Positions 1 through 6,550 of a stretch of DNA of 10,343 bases are shown piece by piece. The notes under the pieces were generated by a model. It saw only the letters and a list, made by a program, of their open reading frames with translations, had not been told where the DNA came from and did no database searches. Position 1 is the stretch's first letter, and each line of letters opens with the position of its first letter. Origin of the DNA: Candidatus Cloacimonadota bacterium (GTDB taxonomy: Bacteria; Cloacimonadota; Cloacimonadia; Cloacimonadales; TCS61); NCBI GenBank assembly GCA_016931665.1, contig JAFGEH010000009.1, positions 1 to 10,343 of the forward strand. Direction: 5' to 3'. Position numbers and translations under genes: made by a program.

Positions 1-756
1 CATGATCTCACGGTCGGAAAAGAGCCCGATATGCCTGAGGACTCTGATATATTCTATATGCCCAGGATAGCGCAGGGTTTTTTCTTTCAGGTCGGGGATA
101 TCCGTAGTTTCCAGGAGGGACCGTAGACCGTCTGTATTGAAGGCTTCCAGGGTGCCGATTTCCGGCAGTTCCACCAGTTCAGGATCGGAAAGGGCGGGCT
201 TGATGATGATCCTGCCATTCTCTCTCATTCTGGCCGGCCGAAGGTATTCTTCAATAACATCGATCGGTGAGAAAGGAGCTTTATACTGAAAGGGCCAGCT
301 TCTTACCTGAGGTAAGCCACCCACCAGACATTCGGTGGCCTGGATTTTCATTTTCCCGGTATGATACCCGATGATTACATTACTCATACCCGGAGCAACT
401 CCACAGTCAACCACAGCAGTAACCATTCGGGAACGTGCCAGTTCATGCAGCTTACCTGTGTCTTCAGGTGAAAAGGCGATGTCAACGGTGTCCTTTCCAG
501 CTTCTATCACCTGCCGAAGGGTGGAAAAACCCATAAAACCAGGCACAGCGTTCACCACCAGATTAACCCCGGAAATTGCTTCCTGCAGTTCATTTTCCCT
601 GTCCAGGTCTAACAGGCAGGGTTCAATATTGGCTGCAGACAAAGAATCCAGAATATCCCGGTTTTTATCTACAGCCCTTACCTGGTGTTTTCTGCTCAGA
701 TCCAGAGCAATGGCACGGCCGACCAGACCGCATCCCAGAACAGCTATTTCTGCCAT
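1..756 (-). CDS. Saccharopine dehydrogenase family / lysine 6-dehydrogenase-like oxidoreductase (C-terminus off window)
   Basis: Reading the minus strand from the ATG at 756 gives 252 codons with no stop to the window edge, so the C-terminus (probably some 100-150 residues) is missing. The N-terminus is a Rossmann fold with the dinucleotide motif GCGLVGRAIA (residues 8-17). It is followed by VVNAVPGF (67-74), VDCGVAPGMSN (116-126), VGGLP (145-149), EAFNTDG (204-210) and TLRYPGH (227-233). This order of motifs is that of lysine 6-dehydrogenase and related saccharopine dehydrogenase-like enzymes, which oxidise or reductively form secondary-amine or amino-acid substrates with NAD(P). The exact substrate cannot be read from sequence; carboxynorspermidine or saccharopine-type activities remain possible. 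The start is supported by AAGGTGG 5 nt upstream, lying inside the end of the upstream phosphodiesterase gene, which it overlaps by 13 nt. The two are therefore probably cotranscribed and translationally coupled. No signal peptide; cytoplasmic. Confidence 0.88.
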   Translation of the reverse strand, partial: MAEIAVLGCGLVGRAIALDLSRKHQVRAVDKNRDILDSLSAANIEPCLLDLDRENELQEAISGVNLVVNAVPGFMGFSTLRQVIEAGKDTVDIAFSPEDTGKLHELARSRMVTAVVDCGVAPGMSNVIIGYHTGKMKIQATECLVGGLPQVRSWPFQYKAPFSPIDVIEEYLRPARMRENGRIIIKPALSDPELVELPEIGTLEAFNTDGLRSLLETTDIPDLKEKTLRYPGHIEYIRVLRHIGLFSDREIM

Positions 757-1571
757 AGTTTCCACCTTGCTTTTTTTAATGTATAGAAATGAGTTATTTC
801 AATATCTTCCGGGCGGTCCGTACCATGCATACCTCTACCCAGCAGGGCATCATAGTGGGCACCGTGATCCGGCGAGAACAGAATCAGGTGATGATATTTC
901 TGCCAGGCTCGGCGCACACAGCGATGCAGGCGGAGGAATGCCTCCAGATGATTATTGGAGGCCTGGACCGCTGCCTGGGAGTAAGGATCAGAGTGGTGCA
1001 GCTCGTCGTCGTATTCCTGCTGGTAAGACAATATCAGATCATGTTTTCCGGCTTTGATAAGAGTCTCACTGCGGATAATTACCTGCAGGTCGTTCTCGGT
1101 TGGGTAATAATCAAGATCTCGTTGCTGAAAAATTGTGGCGATGCTGGAATCCTGAACAGAAACAATTGCCACCCGCTTTCCGGCTTCGGCCAGGACATCA
1201 AACAGGGTTTCAATCTGCACTACCGGTTTTTCGTATTTTCTGATGCCATGGATATCCGGATCGGCTCCGGTGAACATGGAAGCGAAACAGACCGGAGTGA
1301 AAGAAGGTACTACCGATAACATGGGAATCTGGCGGTCAGCAAGTTGATTAAGCCTGCTGAACAGTAAAGGATTGACGGAGAGTAGATGCTCACCTATGGC
1401 ATCAGGGGCAAAGATCAGACATTTCTCTAGTAATTTTCCTCTCAATTTTCTGTTTCCGAAAGACAGTATTTCCGGGATTGCTATCTCAGTGCAGGCACTG
1501 GGATTCCGCACGCCAAACAAGGCACAAAGCGTGGGAGTGATCGCAGCAATAGAATATCTGACGGGAATCAT
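744..1571 (-). CDS. Alkaline phosphatase superfamily protein (type I phosphodiesterase/nucleotide pyrophosphatase-like)
   Basis: A 275-residue protein with the metal-site pattern of the alkaline phosphatase superfamily. The visible pieces are the first metal aspartate in FAPDAIG (D57); a likely nucleophile T92 in FTPVCFASMFTG, which aligns with the T-x-P-N...TG nucleophile segment of nucleotide pyrophosphatases; ADPDIHGI (103-110); the acidic/His segment YDDELHHSDP (187-196); SPDHG (D235, H236); and a last ligand H249 in RGMHG. These predict two divalent metals and hydrolysis of a phosphomonoester or phosphodiester; the substrate is unknown. The N-terminal ITPTLCALFGV segment resembles the short helical lead-in of small bacterial members. 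At about 275 residues it is a compact member without a clear signal peptide, so probably cytoplasmic. AGGA lies 10 nt before the ATG. The gene overlaps the downstream dehydrogenase by 13 nt, and its ATG overlaps the stop of a possible 42-codon ORF (ATGA). Confidence 0.82.
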   Translation of the reverse strand: MIPVRYSIAAITPTLCALFGVRNPSACTEIAIPEILSFGNRKLRGKLLEKCLIFAPDAIGEHLLSVNPLLFSRLNQLADRQIPMLSVVPSFTPVCFASMFTGADPDIHGIRKYEKPVVQIETLFDVLAEAGKRVAIVSVQDSSIATIFQQRDLDYYPTENDLQVIIRSETLIKAGKHDLILSYQQEYDDELHHSDPYSQAAVQASNNHLEAFLRLHRCVRRAWQKYHHLILFSPDHGAHYDALLGRGMHGTDRPEDIEITHFYTLKKARWKLWQK

Positions 1572-1696
1572 GGCATCATTTTCCTAACTGGTATAGGATA
1601 AAACCAAGCACAGAGGGTCAGTAGTGTCTCCTGATCGAAAGGGTTAAATCGGGGACAATTTATCTTCTCGCCCTCATAATAACTTTTCCGGATCAA
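1568..1696 (-). CDS. Possible small ORF (42 aa) coupled to the phosphodiesterase
   Basis: This is not a recognised protein. A TTG start at 1696 is preceded, 4 nt away, by a strong AGGGAGG Shine-Dalgarno sequence (1701-1707), the same form that precedes the large secreted-protein gene at 6008. The frame runs 42 codons and stops with TGA overlapping the phosphodiesterase ATG by 4 nt (ATGA), the classic geometry of translational coupling. The peptide has two cysteines (14 and 29), a charged N-terminal half and a hydrophobic patch LLTLCAWFYPIP (25-36). A frame this long would occur by chance fairly often, so only the ribosome site and the overlap argue for it. It could be a leader peptide, a small protein or an accident. 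Confidence 0.3.
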   Translation of the reverse strand: MIRKSYYEGEKINCPRFNPFDQETLLTLCAWFYPIPVRKMMP

Positions 1697-1975
1697 AATT
1701 CCTCCCTTCCGGTAGCATTTCAGATTTCAAGTTCATGAATAGCAGGATCTTGTCAAAAAATATCAATAATTACCACATGGTTCTTAGGGGCAAAGAAATG
1801 TTAACAGAAAATGTGGTATAAATGAAGTATAGGAAAATTTCGGTTTTACCTGAGCAATCAAACTTACCGGAGATGACTTTTTACTTATATTGTAACGACA
1901 GATAAGCAATAAAATACTTCGATCTGTTCTTCAGAAAAGATCGATCGGATTAAACAGGTAGAGGTTGATTTCTTT
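1697..1975. other. Intergenic region upstream of the phosphodiesterase unit
   Basis: AT-rich gap in which I see no convincing protein gene on either strand. It should carry the promoter of the minus-strand phosphodiesterase/dehydrogenase unit, but no strong -35/-10 pair stands out. Contents noted: an 8-bp inverted repeat TACCACAT (1771-1778) / ATGTGGTA (1811-1818) separated by 32 nt, and a hairpin at 1919-1944 that is a likely terminator of the PorV-like gene. Confidence 0.6.
1919..1944 (-). terminator. Candidate intrinsic terminator of the PorV-like gene
   Basis: The 26-nt segment folds into an almost complete hairpin: TCGATCT pairs with AGATCGA, then after one mismatch TTC pairs with GAA around a 4-nt loop. 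On the minus strand it starts 32 nt past the stop codon of the barrel gene and is followed by AGTATTTTATTG, a weak T-rich tract. The stem is AT-rich and the tail imperfect, so termination may be partial. The plus-strand side has no T tract. Confidence 0.5.
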
Positions 1976-3022
1976 TTAGAATTCCCCCAGTTGTACCTGG
2001 ATGCCAACGGTGTGAAATTTCCGGGGACTCATGCCGATTACGCCTACTGGCTGATCCAGATTCACATAATCTACTTTGATGATAACGGGTTTTGCTGTAC
2101 AGCCCAGTTTGTGCAGTGGCAGACTAAGTCCCAGCCCATAGGTTATTTCTTCGAGATATTCTTTGTTCTCGGGACTATCCGGAATATCCGACCGGTAGAA
2201 ACCGCAACGCAAAGACAGTACTTCCAGGAAAGTAAATTCAGTGCCAAGATGCAGAGCGGTGTAGTCTTTACTGTTCAGCAGGTCGAAATATTCCGCAGAA
2301 ACCAGGATATCAACTCCGGATAATCTTTTCCAGCTGGGATTCTTTAACCAGTGCAATTCATAAGCAGTCCCCAGGCGCCAGACCGCCGGTAATTCCCAGG
2401 AGGAGTTATCTCTTTCGATTCTGGCCTGATTCAGATTAATCAAACTGGTTGCCAGGTTCAGATTGTGTTTATACCTGTGATCAGAAGAGAATTTCATTTG
2501 ATAGATTATTCCCAGATCCGAGTAGTAAATACGGTCTTTAACAGCCAGATCAGCCTGGAAGAGATTGACATTCAATCCGGCATAAAGTCCCGGGATTGTT
2601 TCTCTGGACAGACCTAGAGTATAAAGGGTATATTGGGGAATGTATGTTTCTTCAAAACTGTTTGGCGAGTCAGAGGCTTTCTGGTTATAATCCAGATTGA
2701 TCCTACCCAGAGTGAAAGTTCCTATTCCTGTTATATGCGTACTTACTGCGAGGTTCAGGAATTCAGATTTATTAATCAGATTTGCTGGCGATGAATGTAC
2801 CAGGCCGAAATTGAAGATGGGCAGCCGGGCATTGCCAGCGGGGTTATAGTAATAGGAGAAAATATCTCCATTGATAGCCACCAGTGACCTTCCCAGGGCT
2901 TCGGCACGGGCCGAAGGCTGACGGTAAAGGAAAAAGTCAGAATATTGGCCAGTGTAATCACACTGGAGAGAACAAAAACAGATCATCAGCAAACAGCTCA
3001 ATATCATAGTTCTGGTTTTCAT
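1976..3022 (-). CDS. PorV/PorQ-like outer-membrane beta-barrel protein
   Basis: A 348-residue protein with an N-terminal signal peptide (MKTRT then a hydrophobic stretch to about residue 20). A segment SARAEALGRSLVAINGD (37-53) runs into YYYNPAGNARL (57-67). That small-residue stretch ending in NPAG is the hallmark of the PorV/PorQ/UPF0164 group of FadL-like outer-membrane barrels. The rest alternates hydrophobic and polar residues as beta strands and ends in phenylalanine, as outer-membrane barrels usually do. In Bacteroidota, PorV shuttles type IX cargo at the outer membrane; here a T9SS-style cargo gene lies directly upstream, but a generic barrel role cannot be excluded. The start is the ATG at 3022, decided by AGGAGG at 3028-3033 with a 5-nt spacer and by the signal peptide that follows. 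The frame stays open 49 codons further upstream to 3169, but that extension has no ribosome site and would bury the signal peptide. A cysteine at 21 is not in a good lipobox. Confidence 0.8.
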   Translation of the reverse strand: MKTRTMILSCLLMICFCSLQCDYTGQYSDFFLYRQPSARAEALGRSLVAINGDIFSYYYNPAGNARLPIFNFGLVHSSPANLINKSEFLNLAVSTHITGIGTFTLGRINLDYNQKASDSPNSFEETYIPQYTLYTLGLSRETIPGLYAGLNVNLFQADLAVKDRIYYSDLGIIYQMKFSSDHRYKHNLNLATSLINLNQARIERDNSSWELPAVWRLGTAYELHWLKNPSWKRLSGVDILVSAEYFDLLNSKDYTALHLGTEFTFLEVLSLRCGFYRSDIPDSPENKEYLEEITYGLGLSLPLHKLGCTAKPVIIKVDYVNLDQPVGVIGMSPRKFHTVGIQVQLGEF

Positions 3023-3256
3023 AATATCCTCCTGATTAGATAGATTGAAAATATGGAAAGTCTTTCTCCAGGTTGCTGGCCAAAACTTGAACAGGGCTGA
3101 AAATAGTGCAAGAAAAAAATAATCTACATGTCGGTGCCCGCAAAACCCAAAGGTCCTGCCTAATTGCAACCCGATCCGGGTCGCTGATTTCTATTCCCGG
3201 TTTTCAGCATCAGGAGATCAGGCATGTATGAATATGGGCCATACTAGCAATCTGGC

Positions 3257-3283
3257 AGAATTTTATTCTTACTATAAAATTCT
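3257..3283. repeat. AT-rich 10-bp inverted repeat
   Basis: AGAATTTTAT (3257-3266) and ATAAAATTCT (3274-3283) are perfect reverse complements separated by 7 nt. It lies 235 nt upstream of the PorV-like start and just past the strong inverted repeat that ends the preceding gene. It could be an operator for a dimeric regulator, part of a promoter, or simply AT-rich composition. Confidence 0.45.
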
Positions 3284-3307
3284 TAACTGAAGATTTTTTA
3301 TTGTTTT

Positions 3308-3359
3308 ATCAATAAAGCCGAGACACGGGTACTCATCCTTATATCTCGGCTTTATTGAT
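3308..3359. terminator. Strong inverted repeat, probable (bidirectional) intrinsic terminator
   Basis: A perfect 16-bp inverted repeat: the left arm 3308-3323 and the right arm 3344-3359 share the core GCCGAGA/TCTCGGC, flanked by A-rich and T-rich ends, around a 20-nt loop. On the minus strand it starts 43 nt after the stop codon of the secreted-protein gene, and the GC core is followed by TTTATTGATAAAAC, so it should end that transcript. The arms make it work in either direction on paper. The loop is longer than usual for a terminator. Confidence 0.72.
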
Positions 3360-3401
3360 TGAGAAGGATCTTAACTGATAATTAACAATATCCTGCAGGA
3401 A

Positions 3402-6008
3402 TTATTGTAATAATACCATTTTCCTGATAGAACTATAATCATTAACGATCATTCTACAGAAATAGATACCACTATTTAAATTTCTGCCTTCATCATTTCT
3501 TCCATCCCAGATAACCAGGTAGTTACCAGCCTCTGTATTTTTCTCCACTAAAGTTCTCACTTTCTGACCACGGGTATTATAAATTTCAATGATCACCTTA
3601 CCTGTTTCGGCCAGCGAGAAGGAGATGGTCGTATTAGGGTTGAAAGGATTGGGATAAGCCGCATTAAGTTTCGTGAAAGGGGTGGGAATGTCTGAACCAT
3701 CAGCAGCAGATGATTCTATCGTAAATTCTGCTTCTACAATATCACTCGGGAAATATCCATCTTTATATGCCCGTGCTTTTACTATGGCAGATTCATCAAG
3801 AGTAAATGGTTCATCATAGAGGTAAGAATCTTCATCTGGATCTTCCCCATCGAGGGTATAGTAGATCAAAGCATCTTCTGTGTCGCAGAATAATTCCAAT
3901 ACAACCTCATTTTCATAAACACCCGGGTCTGGGGTAATCGTCGGCAGAGCCACTTGTTCAGGAAGGATAACTTCCAGAATCTCCGAAGGATCCGATGCTC
4001 CGAGTGTATAGAGAGCGATAATATAGTAAGAATAGAGCCCGGGTTCCAGATCCCCATCAAGATAACCTTCCTCAGTAACGAGCTGACTGTTGATCTGCTC
4101 AAACTCGGCTTGAGGACTATCCTGACGATAAATATTATATCCTAGCAGATTACGATTACCCGGGGCAGGAGCATCCCAGAAGAGTTCAATATAAAACATC
4201 CCTACTTCAGCAGAAAGGTTCAGGGGAGGGGAAAATATCATTTCCTCAACCTGTAGATTAACCGTTACTTCAGTCTCCAATCCGAAATTATCATCGGTAA
4301 TGATCAGAGTTACTGAATAATTCTCACCGCCTGTCAGCCCGGATGTTTCTATCAGAAGTTGGATCTCAACTTCATCATCAGGTGGAACAATGCCTGTTGG
4401 ATCTGCTACTGTAAGCCAGGCGGCCGGTTGTGAAAGAGCTATTTCATATTCCAGGTTTGCTGTACCGGTATTGCTGATTAATATTGATTCAGTAGTATTT
4501 TCACCTTCAACAAGTATAATATTTAACTCAGTCGGAGTTACCTCAATGATCGGAAATAAATAATCGAAGATCTCAACAAGATCAATACAAACCCCATGTC
4601 CACCTCCGGAGACCGCTTCGAATCCGATATAGTAATCACTATTCTGTTCAGGCAAGCTAATCATCCTTTCTGTCCAGGCAGGTACATTCTCATCATAACT
4701 CTCCAGTAGGAACCAATCACCATTTTCTCCGATCTTATAATAAACATGCAATTCGTCCTGGGCTGTATTCCAGGCAGCCTGAGCATGCTGAAATCTTAAT
4801 ATCGGATTCACTGCATTTTGTATCAGAATTGGGGGAGTCATCAACACAGTGCTTTGTCCAAGGGTTTCTGAATGGAAAAAGGCATTAAATAAGCCTTCAT
4901 AAGCAGAAGGAGGATTCCCCGTACTTCCGCCATCCTGGAAGGCCCAATCAGTATTACCGATGGTATATTCTTCCATCCAGTCTTCCGGCAGCGAACCGGT
5001 CTCAAAATCTTCTTCAAAGGGAATTTCATAACCGGCACCAGAACTAACAAAAGTTATAAATCTTCCGCTGACATCGATTATCTTGGTATCCACCAGAACT
5101 CCCTGGCGATTAATCTCATAAACTCCGGAGCCATTGGTTACCAGAATATTGCCGTTGGGCAATTCATACACTCCTCTCAGTCCGGTAATAGGATTATAAA
5201 ATCCAACCTGAGTTCCCTGGCTGTTAAACTCGTATACCCCGCTGGGATTACTGAATGTTGCCACCAGGATATTGCCATTGGGTAATAACTGCATCTGTTC
5301 CGGGAAACTAATTGAAGCTACAAATGTTCCGAGCGGTTGACCATCTGCATCATATCGGTGTATGGCATTACTGCTACTGGCGCTGATCAGATAATCATTG
5401 AAATCAGGCCTGAAGATTATGGACCAGGGTCCGTTTAAACCACCGGCATCATTGGCAATAAAATTACCCAGATACTGTCCTTGAGAATCAAACTCAGCAA
5501 TTCCGTTGGCATTAGCACCTGAAGCCACAGTAACCAGATAATTCCCGTTATCCTTCACAAACATTCCCCGGATATTGTCCAGAATTGCATTGTTAACCCC
5601 GCCTGCAGGAGCAAAAATACCTTCATAAAGACCATCAAAACTGAATTGCTGAACCAGATCCCTGACCTGATCTGTCATCAGGAAACTCGTCTCTTCTGCA
5701 TTCATAACTATGTGGATGGGAGTAGACAGGTAATCAGGATAGGCGGGGATAAAATTGGCATCGATCAGATCACCAGTTTGGGGATCAAAAGCCATTACCC
5801 TATCCGGAGTGCTGTCGGGTATCAGCAATAATCCCCCTTCGGGAATCTCTCTTAATGATCTTTCCACTCTGGAAGGGATTTCCCCATTTATTGATTCAGG
5901 TAACAATCCCTGTTCTTCATACCATTCAGGTGATCTTTCTGCTGTACTGAGAGATCCGAACAACAACAGAAATATTGAAAACAAGATAATAAAACGATAA
6001 GATTTCAT
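3402..6008 (-). CDS. Large secreted multidomain protein with T9SS-type C-terminal sorting domain
   Basis: An 868-residue exported protein. A signal peptide (1-23) is followed by a beta-propeller-like region of NHL/SMP-30 style strands (about 55-325), with repeated GVYEFNSQG, LPNGNILV and related segments. Next come a MAM/choice-of-anchor-type jelly-roll domain (about 331-483, EEDFETGSLPEDW to GVCIDLVEIFD), a BACON/Ig-like domain (487-588, with ISNTGTANLEYEI), a fibronectin type III domain (593-683, with GYNIYRQ) and a chitobiase/FN3-associated domain (688-765, with YYTLDGEDP and KARAYKDGY). It ends in a C-terminal FlgD-like Ig fold (783-868) beginning AYPNPFNPNTTISFSL and including GQKVRTL, IWDGRNDEG and SGIYFCRM. 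That last domain is the type A-like sorting signal of type IX secretion, so the protein probably reaches the surface or medium. No catalytic residues are evident; binding or adhesion is more likely than catalysis. AGGGAGG lies 5 nt before the ATG. A candidate promoter is just upstream and a strong terminator downstream, so it appears to be a single-gene unit. Confidence 0.87.
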   Translation of the reverse strand: MKSYRFIILFSIFLLLFGSLSTAERSPEWYEEQGLLPESINGEIPSRVERSLREIPEGGLLLIPDSTPDRVMAFDPQTGDLIDANFIPAYPDYLSTPIHIVMNAEETSFLMTDQVRDLVQQFSFDGLYEGIFAPAGGVNNAILDNIRGMFVKDNGNYLVTVASGANANGIAEFDSQGQYLGNFIANDAGGLNGPWSIIFRPDFNDYLISASSSNAIHRYDADGQPLGTFVASISFPEQMQLLPNGNILVATFSNPSGVYEFNSQGTQVGFYNPITGLRGVYELPNGNILVTNGSGVYEINRQGVLVDTKIIDVSGRFITFVSSGAGYEIPFEEDFETGSLPEDWMEEYTIGNTDWAFQDGGSTGNPPSAYEGLFNAFFHSETLGQSTVLMTPPILIQNAVNPILRFQHAQAAWNTAQDELHVYYKIGENGDWFLLESYDENVPAWTERMISLPEQNSDYYIGFEAVSGGGHGVCIDLVEIFDYLFPIIEVTPTELNIILVEGENTTESILISNTGTANLEYEIALSQPAAWLTVADPTGIVPPDDEVEIQLLIETSGLTGGENYSVTLIITDDNFGLETEVTVNLQVEEMIFSPPLNLSAEVGMFYIELFWDAPAPGNRNLLGYNIYRQDSPQAEFEQINSQLVTEEGYLDGDLEPGLYSYYIIALYTLGASDPSEILEVILPEQVALPTITPDPGVYENEVVLELFCDTEDALIYYTLDGEDPDEDSYLYDEPFTLDESAIVKARAYKDGYFPSDIVEAEFTIESSAADGSDIPTPFTKLNAAYPNPFNPNTTISFSLAETGKVIIEIYNTRGQKVRTLVEKNTEAGNYLVIWDGRNDEGRNLNSGIYFCRMIVNDYSSIRKMVLLQ

Positions 6009-6034
6009 TATTGCCTCCCTCTACGTATTTTCTT

Positions 6035-6063
6035 TTTTATGAATTACATAACTCTTTTGTCAA
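6035..6063 (-). promoter_or_regulatory. Candidate sigma-70-type promoter of the secreted-protein gene
   Basis: On the minus strand a perfect TTGACA (6058-6063) is followed after 17 nt by ATAAAA (6035-6040), 26 nt before the ATG. The -35 is consensus but the -10 is weak. Position directly upstream of the AGGGAGG ribosome site is right for the start of this transcript. Sigma-factor preferences in this lineage are not known to me. Confidence 0.4.
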
Positions 6064-6237
6064 TCAGAATAATTCCAGAATAGTATATCCCTGCTGTTAT
6101 ACCGAAATAGACTATAAAAAATATCTGCTTTCTATGATAACGTATCCGGATATTTTGTCTGAGTTAAACGATGGTATAAGCATTAACAAAAAAAAGGGAG
6201 GTCATCGGCATATTAAGTGTTGAATAGGAGAAGTCTG

Positions 6238-6312
6238 GTGAAAAAGAAAATTATAGAATTCTCATTTTTAATGCATAATCTAACCTGGATAATCAATTAT
6301 CAGCGTGTGTAA
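6238..6312 (+). CDS. Possible 24-aa ORF with good ribosome site (uncertain)
   Basis: A GTG at 6238 has AGGAG 7 nt upstream and opens a 24-residue frame starting M-KKKIIEFSFLM (lysines then hydrophobic residues, like the beginning of a signal peptide) before stopping at 6312. It comes 14 nt after the stop of another short frame (6134-6223, 29 residues, no ribosome site). No family is recognisable. It could be a leader peptide, the remnant of the start of a lost exported protein, or chance in AT-rich DNA. Confidence 0.2.
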   Translation: MKKKIIEFSFLMHNLTWIINYQRV

Positions 6313-6445
6313 TAAAAGGCAGATCCGCTATTTCGGTTCAGTAAATGATTGCCTTAATAATCTCGAGAAGTAAATATTATTTCCAGATCGCGATTATGTT
6401 TTAACCTATTGTTATTAGTTGATCCCACCCGAAAGACAAACATCA

Positions 6446-6486
6446 GATTGTAAATGAACGTGCATTATATTGTTTTTTTTACAATC
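6446..6486. repeat. 9-bp inverted repeat downstream of the HAD phosphatase
   Basis: GATTGTAAA (6446-6454) and TTTACAATC (6478-6486) are perfect reverse complements around a 23-nt loop. The right arm also forms a competing short hairpin ATTGT (6469-6473) / ACAAT (6481-6485) around seven T. It starts 65 nt past the HAD stop codon on the minus strand and could act as a weak transcript end for the peptidase/HAD unit, but there is no clean GC stem followed by a T tract. Confidence 0.35.
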
Positions 6487-6550
6487 ACTGCTCACGGTTC
6501 CCATCTTGAATTTGATTAAAAAAGGATGCCAGATCATTTTTTTACATTGA

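Larger units (their letters stand above)
3023..3401. other. Intergenic region between the secreted-protein gene and the PorV-like gene
   Basis: No coding sequence is supported. The gap holds the ribosome site of the barrel gene (3028-3033), a small 5-bp hairpin ACCCG/CGGGT at 3169-3181, an AT-rich 10-bp palindrome at 3257-3283, and a strong 16-bp inverted repeat at 3308-3359. The barrel gene's promoter should lie between about 3040 and 3300, but I cannot single out a -35/-10 pair. The long 5' leader (over 200 nt if transcription starts near the palindrome) could hold regulation, though no known riboswitch class is recognisable. Confidence 0.6.
6009..6550. other. AT-rich intergenic region, 540 nt
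   Basis: No long gene is supported on either strand. From left to right it carries the candidate promoter of the secreted-protein gene (6035-6063), a plus-strand promoter-like pair TTGTCA (6057-6062) / TAGTAT (6081-6086) with an 18-nt spacer, a 10-bp palindrome TATCCGGATA (6143-6152), and two short plus-strand ORFs (6134-6223 and 6238-6312). These are followed by a palindrome GATAATCAATTATC (6288-6301) and an inverted repeat at 6446-6486. The length and AT-richness could mean an unrecognised small RNA, leader peptides, or a decayed gene. Confidence 0.55.

Noticed and set aside
371..1319. Plus-strand frames of 228 and 176 codons opposite the dehydrogenase and phosphodiesterase
   Set aside because: Both lie antisense to genes with clear catalytic motifs and good ribosome sites, and their translations look random.
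3023..3169. 49-codon N-terminal extension of the PorV-like protein
   Set aside because: An AGGAGG with ideal spacing and a signal peptide mark the internal ATG at 3022; the extension has no ribosome site and would bury the signal peptide.
3040..3260. A riboswitch in the leader of the PorV-like gene
   Set aside because: The leader is long and holds a small hairpin, but I could not match any known riboswitch consensus.
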